This document shows, piece by piece, positions 55,239 to 62,367 of a DNA stretch of 64,000 bases (position 1 is the stretch's first letter; each line of letters starts with the position of its first letter). A program made the translations under genes and the position numbers. The stretch spans positions 124,001-188,000 of IMG/VR virus record IMGVR_UViG_3300034073_003542, one strand, 5' to 3'. The DNA comes from a virus. The notes under the pieces were generated by a model that searched no databases, was not told the origin of the DNA, and saw only the letters and a program-made list of their open reading frames with translations.

Positions 55239-55316
55239 TTATAGATAAATTCCTATCATATATCCAACTATATAAGCAAAAAAAGCTATCATAGCCAGTG
55301 TCATGAATTCTTTCAT
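55239..55316 (-). CDS. membrane microprotein, 25 aa
   Basis: ATG (55316) to TAA (55239). Product MKEFMTLAMIAFFAYIVGYM plus IGIYL, a single hydrophobic helix. The ATG overlaps the stop of the next gene (ATGA). Confidence 0.5.
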   Translation of the reverse strand: MKEFMTLAMIAFFAYIVGYMIGIYL

Positions 55317-55531
55317 CTCATTATATTCCTAACAAACATCCCAAACCCAATTAAAACGTGTAGCACGAATACATACCATAAAACAGGAAATAAAAACGCT
55401 CCACAAAATAATCCGGCAAAAAGTACCTGAAATGTTAGATTAAAAAAACTGGCTGTTTTATCTGTAATTTTCATTATAGATAGAAACGGATTAAAATATA
55501 TCATTAATAGAGTTGAGATTAACGATATCAT
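55313..55531 (-). CDS. membrane protein, 72 aa
   Basis: Two hydrophobic segments (FFNLTFQVLFAGLFCGAFLF; LWYVFVLHVLIGFGMFV). Unknown. ATG shares a base with the upstream stop. Confidence 0.5.
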   Translation of the reverse strand: MISLISTLLMIYFNPFLSIMKITDKTASFFNLTFQVLFAGLFCGAFLFPVLWYVFVLHVLIGFGMFVRNIMR

Positions 55532-55689
55532 TATTTTGGCTCAAATTTAAGAGATAAAATTAGTAATGTTGGAACCCATATACCAATAAAAATTCCTGTT
55601 TCATGATTAATAGAGTACCATGCAGATATACTTGTAGCTATACTAACAAGTCCACACACAAAACATATATCGCTAAGAAGTTTATTCAT
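55531..55689 (-). CDS. membrane protein, 52 aa
   Basis: ATG (55689) to TAA (55531). Two hydrophobic parts (ICFVCGLVSIATSISAWYS; IFIGIWVPTLLILSL). It lies 2 nt after the MYG1-like gene. Confidence 0.5.
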   Translation of the reverse strand: MNKLLSDICFVCGLVSIATSISAWYSINHETGIFIGIWVPTLLILSLKFEPK

Positions 55690-55691
55690 TA

Positions 55692-56543
55692 TTATATTGT
55701 AACCTTTTGTTTAGATGAAATAGTGTAACTTTTAATAATATCTTGAAATCGCCAAAAATCTTTAAAACAGCACAAAAATCCAGACGCATGAGTAAAATGA
55801 GAGTAAGGATTTGGTTGAATCTTGATGTTGTCAGTATTGATTGAGATTAAACGATATCCTGAATCTTCTCTACTATCTTGAGTTAAAATTAAAGAAATGT
55901 CAAGTTTCTTCATTTTACAGAAATATTGCGTAGGTAGCTTATCAAAATCGTTACGGTTAACACCAACGCATCCTGTTACATCTAATATATTGTGTCCGCT
56001 AACTTCACCAAGAACATAGCCGTCCTCGATTATATCAATTAGATTTTTCTGTTCTTCTATTGTACGACAGATATTTTCTCCGATCTTAGCCATCAAAATT
56101 AAGATTGGGCCATTAACTCTACAATCTTGAAATTCGCTGAATATTTCAAGTACACCCTCAACAATGGGTGATCTTGTCATCTTAACAGACTCAATATCAG
56201 TTTTGATTAACTTAGCTGCGGCAGTAGGACCGAATGAATCACAAACTTCAATAAATCTTAGCTCTGGCATGAAATCTCTAAATTCAATATCTCCATAAAA
56301 ATATTCCAGAATTTGTGTAAAAGAACAAATTTCTTGCTTGAATTGGTGATGGTCAAAATTCTTTAAGTTAGGATTAAACTGTAGACCTTGATCTATTACC
56401 CAAATATTAGGATCGCCCAAATCTTCTTGGGTGAAATCACGCCGATAGATTTCACATTGAGGTAATTTATAGAGAAGCACACAAGCCGCCAAAAAATCGT
56501 CGGAATGAGCCGAATACTTGTGAACTATAACTTTTTCAATCAT
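55692..56543 (-). CDS. MYG1-like DHH-type hydrolase
   Basis: 283 residues. IVHKYSAHSDDFLAACVLLY then IWVIDQGLQFNPNLKNFDHH corresponds to the MYG1/UPF0160 opening (THxGxFHxDE...VVDxGG...FDHHQ), a DHH-phosphoesterase-like family; in eukaryotes MYG1 is reported as an exonuclease. A second part (ASGFLCCFKDFWRF) matches the family end with HxxGF. Likely a nuclease or phosphoesterase acting on RNA or DNA. Confidence 0.68.
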   Translation of the reverse strand: MIEKVIVHKYSAHSDDFLAACVLLYKLPQCEIYRRDFTQEDLGDPNIWVIDQGLQFNPNLKNFDHHQFKQEICSFTQILEYFYGDIEFRDFMPELRFIEVCDSFGPTAAAKLIKTDIESVKMTRSPIVEGVLEIFSEFQDCRVNGPILILMAKIGENICRTIEEQKNLIDIIEDGYVLGEVSGHNILDVTGCVGVNRNDFDKLPTQYFCKMKKLDISLILTQDSREDSGYRLISINTDNIKIQPNPYSHFTHASGFLCCFKDFWRFQDIIKSYTISSKQKVTI

Positions 56544-56961
56544 TTGATCCCAATAAAACTAATGCCTGCTCAACAAAGTCTTTCGTTTCTTGTTCATGCC
56601 ACGAGTATTGTAAATCCCAATCCCTGTCTCTGATAAAAGCATGAAGTTCTTCCTTAGAATCATACCATAATATAGAATTAAAAAGAGATTCTCGTAACTC
56701 TTCAATTTCCTTGAATGATTCACACGCTTGTAAAGCATCACAACCCGAACAACTTCCCCATCCAAAAATCAACATACCATAACGGTTTCCGTCACGCAAA
56801 ATTAAACGAGAATCACCCTGATAATCACTATCATCAACCTGTAAAAGTGTTTCAAAACCCATAGAGTTAATTAAAGCCCCATAATCTCCTGGGCCATAAA
56901 ATCGCCCATATTTCTCTTCATCCTCTGCTAAACAAGGATAAACTTCTCTAATAGGTTGCAT
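56536..56961 (-). CDS. hypothetical conserved phage protein, 141 aa
   Basis: GDYGALINSMGFETLLQVDD and MLIFGWGSCSGCDALQACES match a small phage family of unknown function with a GWGSCSGCD loop. The start at 56961 shares a base with the upstream stop (TGATG). Confidence 0.55.
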   Translation of the reverse strand: MQPIREVYPCLAEDEEKYGRFYGPGDYGALINSMGFETLLQVDDSDYQGDSRLILRDGNRYGMLIFGWGSCSGCDALQACESFKEIEELRESLFNSILWYDSKEELHAFIRDRDWDLQYSWHEQETKDFVEQALVLLGSND

Positions 56962-57173
56962 CATTCACTCCATTTTTCCTCAATGTAAAACATTGTCTCT
57001 TCTGCTTTCATTGTGTCGTAAAAACAATCAATATCTGTCTCGTATGTAATTTCGTCATACAGTTTTCTATCAACCGTATGTAGAGTATCCATAAGAGCTT
57101 GCCCAAATCTTAGGTCAGGATTATTGCAATACTTTTCGTCAACAAGCTCCATAAAATCAGAAAATTTACTCAT
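56961..57173 (-). CDS. hypothetical protein, 70 aa
   Basis: Acidic, helical (FSDFMELVDEKYCNNPDLRF), similar in style to small phage DUF proteins with FGQALMDTL. Unknown. Confidence 0.48.
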   Translation of the reverse strand: MSKFSDFMELVDEKYCNNPDLRFGQALMDTLHTVDRKLYDEITYETDIDCFYDTMKAEETMFYIEEKWSE

Positions 57174-57590
57174 TCAATCGCCCTTATTATCCATCCTGCA
57201 CCAGTATTCAAATGAACTAACTGGTGGTGATATATGTGTCGTTCTTTCATGGTCATTTTTTGTCATATACATAATATTAGGCGGAAGTTTACCGGGTGGC
57301 GAAACCCAAGGTTTGTTATCTTCTGGATCAGGAATATACGGCCATGTTTTCTTTTTAGGATATTCTGGGAGAGGAATAGCTGGAGGAATAATCTTGATTG
57401 GTTCACTATTAGCTAATATAAATCTTCCATTACTTTCAATGGTTGCATGAATCTCAACAGATTGTATCGGACTATCAACGAGTTGCTCTAGTTCTGCTAA
57501 ATCTCTAGCTACATAGAATGATGTATGATTTACTTTATATACATATTGAATAGTAACAGATACTTCTTTATTTACTTGTTTTCTAGCCAT
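57174..57590 (-). CDS. hypothetical protein, 138 aa
   Basis: A beta-rich N-terminus (VSVTIQYVYKVNHTSFYVA) and a proline-rich middle (IIPPAIPLPEYPKKKTWPYI) then GKLPPNIMYMTKND. It could be a small structural adaptor; unrecognised. The promoter lies 17 nt upstream. Confidence 0.48.
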   Translation of the reverse strand: MARKQVNKEVSVTIQYVYKVNHTSFYVARDLAELEQLVDSPIQSVEIHATIESNGRFILANSEPIKIIPPAIPLPEYPKKKTWPYIPDPEDNKPWVSPPGKLPPNIMYMTKNDHERTTHISPPVSSFEYWCRMDNKGD

Positions 57591-57607
57591 TGCTTGCCTT
57601 TCTTTCT

Positions 57608-57635
57608 ATTATACGGGAGTTCCTGTGTTTGTCAA
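57608..57635 (-). promoter_or_regulatory. sigma70-like promoter
   Basis: TTGACA (57635-57630), 16 nt, TATAAT (57613-57608); ATG at 57590. It starts the unit towards MYG1-like. Confidence 0.86.
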
Positions 57636-58025
57636 CTACCTAGTTAAGTTCATGCACTCTTTTTGGGCGGATTTATAATATCTGGGGTTTTCTGTTTTGA
57701 GATATGTTATATATAGATCGAATATTCCTTTTGTTACTTGTTTGTATGTATTTGTCGATCCACAAATCCTGTCAACAAAACTCTTTTTATCAGTATTGAT
57801 TGTATAAAGAGGAAATGGATCGTGTGGTTTCTTGCCATCAAATCTGATATAATATTTAGTGTTAGTTGGATTAACTTCTCTAACATCTCTATTTAATCCT
57901 GCAACCAATTCTTTAGCGAATACTTTATCGTCATCCTTATTTCGTAGAGAATTTTCATATTCATCTTCCAATTCTTGATATTGTAGAGTAGTATAGAATT
58001 TATTTTGTTTTGGTACTTTACTCAT
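57636..58025 (-). CDS. hypothetical protein, 129 aa
   Basis: Charged alpha/beta protein (YQELEDEYENSLRNKDDDKV; YYIRFDGKKPHDPFPLYTIN) with C-terminal YYKSAQKECMNL. Unrecognised. Overlaps the next gene upstream by 8 nt. Confidence 0.48.
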   Translation of the reverse strand: MSKVPKQNKFYTTLQYQELEDEYENSLRNKDDDKVFAKELVAGLNRDVREVNPTNTKYYIRFDGKKPHDPFPLYTINTDKKSFVDRICGSTNTYKQVTKGIFDLYITYLKTENPRYYKSAQKECMNLTR

Positions 58026-58191
58026 TTGCCTTAATTTCTTCTTGAGTGGAAGTGGTTCGATCTTGAGTGATTGGGTGATACAAACTCACCACATATTTCG
58101 TTGAGAACACACCAAAGACCGTTAAAAATAGGGCCACTAATAAAGTTCTTGTGAAACTTTCAGTATAATCAACATCATGTTCGCTGCTCAT
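58018..58191 (-). CDS. membrane protein, 57 aa
   Basis: ATG (58191) to TAA (58018). One transmembrane helix (TLLVALFLTVFGVFSTKYVV) then a short soluble tail. It is the first gene after the 58225-58252 promoter. Confidence 0.52.
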   Translation of the reverse strand: MSSEHDVDYTESFTRTLLVALFLTVFGVFSTKYVVSLYHPITQDRTTSTQEEIKANE

Positions 58192-58224
58192 ATTTTCATC
58201 CTATAAGTAAAGGTATTCTGTCTT

Positions 58225-58252
58225 ATTATAACAGAAGTAGAGAGATTGTCAA
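58225..58252 (-). promoter_or_regulatory. sigma70-like promoter
   Basis: TTGACA (58252-58247), 16 nt, TATAAT (58230-58225); the -35 TGA is the stop of the gene at 58249. Confidence 0.87.
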
Positions 58253-58416
58253 CCTTCCTTGATAGTTTTTTCTGTTATTTTCCCCGTTTTTTCTAGTCTC
58301 TCTTGTTCTTCATACTCCATTAATCCAACTACAAGTAAAGATATTTTATCAGCTATTGTTTGTCTTTCTTCTTCCGTCCAACTATCAAAAAAATGATCTA
58401 TACTATCTTCAGCCAT
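58249..58416 (-). CDS. hypothetical protein, 55 aa
   Basis: ATG (58416) to TGA (58249). MAEDSIDHFFDSWTEEERQT then helical with RLEKTGKITEKTIKEG. It resembles the tail of the gene upstream (LEKGEKITKKIIETE), so they may be related. Confidence 0.5.
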   Translation of the reverse strand: MAEDSIDHFFDSWTEEERQTIADKISLLVVGLMEYEEQERLEKTGKITEKTIKEG

Positions 58417-58580
58417 TGTAATTCAGTTTCTATGATTTTCTTTGTTATTTTTTCGCCTTTTTCTAATTGAGTTAATTCTGTTTGGTCAACAATTCGTCTC
58501 ATAAATTTAGTCCAATAGTCCATAACATTAGTGGTGTTTTCTTGATTGCTTGGAAATTTGTCGAAATATTCTTCGTTCAT
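58398..58580 (-). CDS. hypothetical protein, 60 aa
   Basis: NEEYFDKFPSNQENTTNVMD then helical LEKGEKITKKIIETELQWLK. The ATG overlaps the upstream stop (ATGA). Related in its middle to 58249-58416. Confidence 0.5.
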   Translation of the reverse strand: MNEEYFDKFPSNQENTTNVMDYWTKFMRRIVDQTELTQLEKGEKITKKIIETELQWLKIV

Positions 58581-58771
58581 TGTATTGTTTTTCTTGTCTG
58601 ATATCCTTCTTGATATCCTTCTGGACTAAAACTGTGAGATATACATTCAGGAACAAATTGCCAATCCCTACTAACGTATTTTACATATAGCCCAGTATTA
58701 TTGTCAATATATCCTCCATCTACAATTACTGTAACTTTATCTGGCGACGATTTTTCTGGTTTCAAAGCCAT
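58577..58771 (-). CDS. GYxxGYxTRK-tail family, member 5 (64 aa)
   Basis: N-terminal MALKPEKSSPDKV; ends GYQEGYQTRKTIQ, the shared tail motif. Its ATG and the codons for MALKPEKS are out-of-frame readings of the tail-coding DNA of member 4, whose Glu-Gly codons supply a GAAGGA ribosome site. Middle (VIVDGGYIDNNTGLYVKYVS) is beta-rich. Function unknown. Confidence 0.7.
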   Translation of the reverse strand: MALKPEKSSPDKVTVIVDGGYIDNNTGLYVKYVSRDWQFVPECISHSFSPEGYQEGYQTRKTIQ

Positions 58772-59015
58772 GTTGATATCCTTCTTCGTAAATATTATGT
58801 GGATCTCTATATTCTATACTTCTAGTTGTTCCATCTAAGTATGTGATATCAATATTGTGTGTCATTCTACCAGCAATATCAGCAATGTTTGGAGCAAATC
58901 CATCCCATATTTGGTCTATTTCTCTTGTACTAGAAATAGTTAGACCTGAAATATTTACAGCTTCTTCTCTTGATATACCAAATGACGCTAATATTGATAT
59001 GGTTGCTTCATCCAT
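58737..59015 (-). CDS. GYxxGYxTRK-tail family, member 4 (92 aa)
   Basis: MDEATISILASFGISREEAV is a helical start; a beta part (IDITYLDGTTRSIEYRDPHN) follows, then the tail EEGYQHGFETRKIVAR. The final 35 nt encode the start of member 5 in another frame. It begins 3 nt after member 3 stops. Confidence 0.7.
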   Translation of the reverse strand: MDEATISILASFGISREEAVNISGLTISSTREIDQIWDGFAPNIADIAGRMTHNIDITYLDGTTRSIEYRDPHNIYEEGYQHGFETRKIVAR

Positions 59016-59018
59016 TGA

Positions 59019-59249
59019 TTATTCTTGTATAATAAGTCTTGTCTGGTATCCTTTTCGATATCCCATTTTATATCTGTCAAGAAAAACATTTTCAAAACAA
59101 CCAGAACCCATAAAAGCAAAATCGCCCAATAAATATTCAAAATTAACAACTCCAGATGAAAAAGGTAGAGGTTCTTCTATTTGCATCTCTGGTATCCCTG
59201 GTATTGTTACGCTTTCAGGTTGCAATAATTTTTCTTGTTTCATAGCCAT
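59019..59249 (-). CDS. GYxxGYxTRK-tail family, member 3 (76 aa)
   Basis: MAMKQEKLLQPESVTIPGIP, then a beta-rich centre (GVVNFEYLLGDFAFMGSGCF) and the tail MGYRKGYQTRLIIQE. Its ATG is within the tail-coding DNA of member 2 (AGGATATACTC before it). Confidence 0.7.
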   Translation of the reverse strand: MAMKQEKLLQPESVTIPGIPEMQIEEPLPFSSGVVNFEYLLGDFAFMGSGCFENVFLDRYKMGYRKGYQTRLIIQE

Positions 59250-59382
59250 GAGTATATCCTGCTTCTAATTTTTGTAGAGAACCAAATAGAAAATCCATTA
59301 ATCGTTTAGTATATGGCTTCTCTTCGTTAGCTTCACAGTAACGATATATTGATTCAATATTGTAAGATTTTTCTTGTTTCAT
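59215..59382 (-). CDS. GYxxGYxTRK-tail family, member 2 (55 aa)
   Basis: MKQEKSYNIESIYRYCEANE then LMDFLFGSLQKLEAGYTHGY and the tail ending ETRKIIAT. Its ATG lies inside the tail DNA of member 1: TATGAAACAAGAAAAATC reads YETRKI in that gene and MKQEKS here. The start at 59382 is chosen because the longer frame from 59478 is the wrong reading of member 1. Confidence 0.68.
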   Translation of the reverse strand: MKQEKSYNIESIYRYCEANEEKPYTKRLMDFLFGSLQKLEAGYTHGYETRKIIAT

Positions 59383-59545
59383 AACCTTCCTCGTAACCTT
59401 CTGGATTACCCAATTCATAATTAATGAATTGAAGACTTCTTCTATCCATAATAATTGGACCCATTGTTTGGTAAGCAAAAAAGGGCATTCTATAACGATC
59501 TTCGTTTTCTGGTATTTCTGGTTTGACTAATCCTCCTGTTGCCAT
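59354..59545 (-). CDS. GYxxGYxTRK-tail family, member 1 (63 aa)
   Basis: MATGGLVKPEIPENEDRYRM then FFAYQTMGPIIMDRRSLQFI and the tail EGYEEGYETRKILQY. The tail DNA includes GAGGAAGG, which acts as ribosome site for member 2. It lies 2 nt from the gene at 59548. Confidence 0.68.
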   Translation of the reverse strand: MATGGLVKPEIPENEDRYRMPFFAYQTMGPIIMDRRSLQFINYELGNPEGYEEGYETRKILQY

Positions 59546-59547
59546 TA

Positions 59548-59724
59548 TTATTCACTCTCGATCTTTTTTAGTGTTTCTTTTCCTGGGATATATCCTTCCC
59601 AATCAGTCATGTCATCCAAAATTATAGTAGCGGCTGATCTTTCAAAAGCCAACTCCAGTTCTCTGAACAAAATAGCTGTAAGGTCTATATGACACGCCCA
59701 AAAATTGTCGATTTCATCAGGCAT
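59548..59724 (-). CDS. hypothetical protein, 58 aa
   Basis: MPDEIDNFWACHIDLTAILF then helical AFERSAATIILDDMTDWEGY with a Lys-rich end. ATGATG start inside the end of the gene at 59717. It has an EGY near the tail but not the full family motif. Confidence 0.52.
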   Translation of the reverse strand: MPDEIDNFWACHIDLTAILFRELELAFERSAATIILDDMTDWEGYIPGKETLKKIESE

Positions 59725-59989
59725 CATTTCCGCCCCAAAACTCTTTTAACACTATCTTTAAGTTTATATTATTTTTTCTGTTATATATACGAGCCATTAA
59801 TCTTTTATCAGATGGATCAGACGGCCTCCAAAATTCAACAACATTATCATTAGGAAATCTATAACTATGTGGTGGATCATATTGTCGTATATAAGATATT
59901 TCTCTACTATATCTTTCATAAACATAATATAGTTGCTCTTTAGCTTCATCAAGTAATTGTTTTCTGTTTTCGAAATATTGTTTGATCAT
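59717..59989 (-). CDS. hypothetical protein, 90 aa
   Basis: MIKQYFENRKQLLDEAKEQL, YVYERYSREISYIRQYDPPH and a basic beta part (RLMARIYNRKNNINLKIVLK). Shares the MIxQYFxxR start with the gene at 59986, suggesting a common origin or a repeated start signal. Confidence 0.48.
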   Translation of the reverse strand: MIKQYFENRKQLLDEAKEQLYYVYERYSREISYIRQYDPPHSYRFPNDNVVEFWRPSDPSDKRLMARIYNRKNNINLKIVLKEFWGGNDA

Positions 59990-60153
59990 ATATTATTTAT
60001 AGCAACGATTGTTGAAGCTATTTCTATAATTAGAAAAGATATCAATAAAGCCATTGATCCTAATATAAAACCCGTTGCACTTATAATAATAGTCTGTAAG
60101 GCTATATAACCATATTTTTCTCTTCGTTTTCGTTTAAAGTATTGTCGAATCAT
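59986..60153 (-). CDS. membrane protein, 55 aa
   Basis: MIRQYFKRKRREKYGYIALQ, then two hydrophobic parts (IIISATGFILGSMALLISFL; IIEIASTIVAI). ATG shares a base with the preceding stop; ATGA with the gene downstream. Confidence 0.52.
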   Translation of the reverse strand: MIRQYFKRKRREKYGYIALQTIIISATGFILGSMALLISFLIIEIASTIVAINNI

Positions 60154-60617
60154 TATACGGTAGCACCAATTATTTCTATCAAAGTAGTTTGTTTTGATTC
60201 TATTTCAGATAGGTCTTTCTCTATAAGATCAAGAATGTTTGATTTGAAATAGACTTCTTGTAGATGAGCATAAAGAGTTCCGTGATATTCTGACTCAAAA
60301 CCTGACTCACACATAAGAGGAGAGGTTGAATATGGATCTTTTTCCCATACATAAAGATATCCTCTTCTGTCATATTCGCCCAATCTAAGAAGATTTGAAT
60401 ATTTTCCCAGTTCTTTATATCCATATTTTATTACTGCTACATATAAATCTTCTATAAAGGTTAGTTTTTCTATTATATTATTGAGAATCTTAAAACCAAA
60501 ATGTCTTTTAATAGCTCCGTATTCTGGTAATTTTAACTCACTAATAGTAGTATAGATTTGATTTATTCTATTTCTTATTGAATCAATCTGTGAAGATTTA
60601 GTTTCTAGTTGTAACAT
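60153..60617 (-). CDS. tandem paralogue, 154 aa (member C)
   Basis: MLQLETKSSQIDSIRNRINQ, then IKRHFGFKILNNIIEKLTFI, a variable centre, and VYFKSNILDLIEKDLSEIES, shared with members A and B. All helical with a small beta insertion. Unknown function. Confidence 0.58.
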   Translation of the reverse strand: MLQLETKSSQIDSIRNRINQIYTTISELKLPEYGAIKRHFGFKILNNIIEKLTFIEDLYVAVIKYGYKELGKYSNLLRLGEYDRRGYLYVWEKDPYSTSPLMCESGFESEYHGTLYAHLQEVYFKSNILDLIEKDLSEIESKQTTLIEIIGATV

Positions 60618-60903
60618 ATAGCTGGACTTCTTGTTTGATTTGTTTTAGGTCTTGATTCAAAAGATCAATAAGATTATCTTTAAAAGAGCATATAATATCT
60701 CCATTTGGATCTATTCTTAGAACCTCAAGATATTTTTTGTATTCATGATATACACTCTCATGTACAGGAAATGTATTAAGCATAGAATAATTTATACTAT
60801 TATTAATCATATCTAACTTTCTTTCAAAGAAGTATCTCTTAATAAGACTCATATCTTTGATTAGATATTTAAGTTCGGTGATCTTATCGTATATTGCTAT
60901 CAT
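60598..60903 (-). CDS. tandem paralogue, 101 aa (member B)
   Basis: MIAIYDKITELKYLIKDMSL, IKRYFFERKLDMINNSINYS and a terminal FKDNLIDLLNQDLKQIKQ match the other members, but the central part is shorter. Overlaps member C by 20 nt and member A by 4 nt. Confidence 0.56.
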   Translation of the reverse strand: MIAIYDKITELKYLIKDMSLIKRYFFERKLDMINNSINYSMLNTFPVHESVYHEYKKYLEVLRIDPNGDIICSFKDNLIDLLNQDLKQIKQEVQLYVTTRN

Positions 60904-61325
60904 ATCATTTTATCTAGTTCTTTCTCGATAAGGTCTAATACATTTGGCTTAAAGTACATATCTGGAAGTAACGATTGACCAAATTGATTGCAATAATGTC
61001 CTATGTCAATATATTTATCTGATATAATCATATTAAATGTTTCGTATGTATCGTAATTATATATTACGAAACTAAGTTCTGTAGTTACGCCACATTCTTC
61101 ATAAGAACAATATTGAGATATAGTAGTACAATATCTATTAAGATTTTCTTCTCCATACATATCAAAAAGAGTTAATACGGATTTAAACTCATTTAGTTTA
61201 TCAAATACACTTCTTCTTTTTATTGTCTCGAAATGTTTTTTAATCATTCCAAGCTTAGAATAATCACCACCAACAAGAGAATTTCTAGTTTGATGAATTT
61301 TATGGAGAAGCTCTTTGATAGTCAT
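60900..61325 (-). CDS. tandem paralogue, 141 aa (member A)
   Basis: MTIKELLHKIHQTRNSLVGG, MIKKHFETIKRRSVFDKLNE, ending MYFKPNVLDLIEKELDKMI. Same layout as members B and C (IK+HF block, then FKxNxLDLIEK). The start at 61325 lies in the end of the gene upstream (26 nt overlap). Confidence 0.58.
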   Translation of the reverse strand: MTIKELLHKIHQTRNSLVGGDYSKLGMIKKHFETIKRRSVFDKLNEFKSVLTLFDMYGEENLNRYCTTISQYCSYEECGVTTELSFVIYNYDTYETFNMIISDKYIDIGHYCNQFGQSLLPDMYFKPNVLDLIEKELDKMI

Positions 61326-61527
61326 ACATTTTCTTTCTCTTGATTCTGTTAGATATAATCTGTTTGGTTTGATCTTTATTGATAACCCCAATATAATTCA
61401 AACCCAATAAATAAGACAAATCTTCTGGATCAATACCGCACTGATCTACTTTGACTCGCTCTTTTTTGCAGATTCCTAGAAAATCATTTAGAAAAAATCC
61501 CGAGACAAATTGATTAAAAGTTTTCAT
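61300..61527 (-). CDS. hypothetical protein, 75 aa
   Basis: MKTFNQFVSGFFLNDFLGIC then IDPEDLSYLLGLNYIGVINK; weakly similar to the helical tail of GatB/YqeY-type proteins (GLNYIGVINKDQTKQIIS), but too short to say so firmly. Confidence 0.45.
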   Translation of the reverse strand: MKTFNQFVSGFFLNDFLGICKKERVKVDQCGIDPEDLSYLLGLNYIGVINKDQTKQIISNRIKRKKMYDYQRASP

Positions 61528-61742
61528 CAGACACCTTCTTTTTTCCCTGAAACTAAAGTTAGCGGGCCTTTAGAAATCCATACAAAGTCATCAAAACTAT
61601 AAGGAAAGATTTCATTATGTCTGTATATTTGTACGTGTTTTCCTGGTTCTCCAGGCATCATATCTCTAACCAGAATTATCTCTGATCCAGCACACGAATG
61701 TCTTTTTGCCCAATAATATCCAGGCTTTCTAGTTTTAGTCAT
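61527..61742 (-). CDS. KPGYYWA-motif protein, 71 aa
   Basis: TKTRKPGYYWAKRHSCAGSE then IYRHNEIFPYSFDDFVWISK. The KPGYYWA start is shared with 62017-62367. A small beta domain found in phages, role unknown. The start at 61742 lies inside the end of the gene upstream. Confidence 0.55.
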   Translation of the reverse strand: MTKTRKPGYYWAKRHSCAGSEIILVRDMMPGEPGKHVQIYRHNEIFPYSFDDFVWISKGPLTLVSGKKEGV

Positions 61743-61944
61743 TATTATTGCCTTCCACAATAATTAAGTTTCTATCGCTCCCAAAATCGTAATCGTCATT
61801 ATCGGCCAGAATCTCTATCTGTTTGATTCTCCAATCCAACTCATTCGTATAGTAATCAGCTATAGCATTTAGACTTGGGCCGACTACCCAATCAGTTGTT
61901 TCTTGTTTAGTTGCGGTTGCGTGAGTAATTTTACAAAGTATCAT
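61735..61944 (-). CDS. hypothetical protein, 69 aa
   Basis: ILCKITHATATKQETTDWVV, then helical (NAIADYYTNELDWRIKQIEI). Unrecognised. The repeated hairpin region (61945-62016) precedes it. Confidence 0.45.
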   Translation of the reverse strand: MILCKITHATATKQETTDWVVGPSLNAIADYYTNELDWRIKQIEILADNDDYDFGSDRNLIIVEGNNND

Positions 61945-62016
61945 ATCTCAATTGGCGATGGCCTTTTTTGCGATACTTTTCTAAAGTATCTCTCAAACGG
62001 CGACGGCCTGCTGCTC
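61945..62016 (-). repeat. intergenic region with two repeat types
   Basis: 72 nt. It contains the 25-nt hairpin repeat (61966-61990, identical to 48171-48195) flanked by two similar arms, GGCCATCGCC..TTGAGA and GGCCGTCGCC..TTGAGA. A related arm (GGCTGTCGCC..TTGAGA) occurs at 31325-31345 just before another gene start. No ORF. Confidence 0.58.
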
Positions 62017-62367
62017 CTATTTTAGTTTCTCTATTACTTGTTCTGGAGAAAATCCTTCGCTTAAAACATCAACGATTTCAAAACTATATCTTTGATGTGA
62101 TCCTGGTGCAATAAACATATTGTCATTTTGACATTGTATGATATCTTTTGCTTTACTGGCTCGAAATTCTACGACATAATACTTCCCAGGAATCAATTTA
62201 GGCTTAGGTTCTGGAATTGGGTTTGAATCAATCCAATCAATTTCTGAAAGATAAAATCCAACACCGCAATGAAAATACCAAGTACCATCAAATCTAATAA
62301 TTACATTAGTTTTATCTCCCCTGAATCTCGCCCAATAATATCCCGGTTTACGTTCCTCTTTGCTCAC
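62017..62367 (-). CDS. KPGYYWA-motif protein, 116 aa
   Basis: EERKPGYYWARFRGDKTNVI then beta strands (IIRFDGTWYFHCGVGFYLSE) and a second part LIPGKYYVVEFRASKAKDII with a helical tail. Shares its N-terminal motif with the gene at 61527. Unknown. Confidence 0.55.
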   Translation of the reverse strand: MSKEERKPGYYWARFRGDKTNVIIRFDGTWYFHCGVGFYLSEIDWIDSNPIPEPKPKLIPGKYYVVEFRASKAKDIIQCQNDNMFIAPGSHQRYSFEIVDVLSEGFSPEQVIEKLK

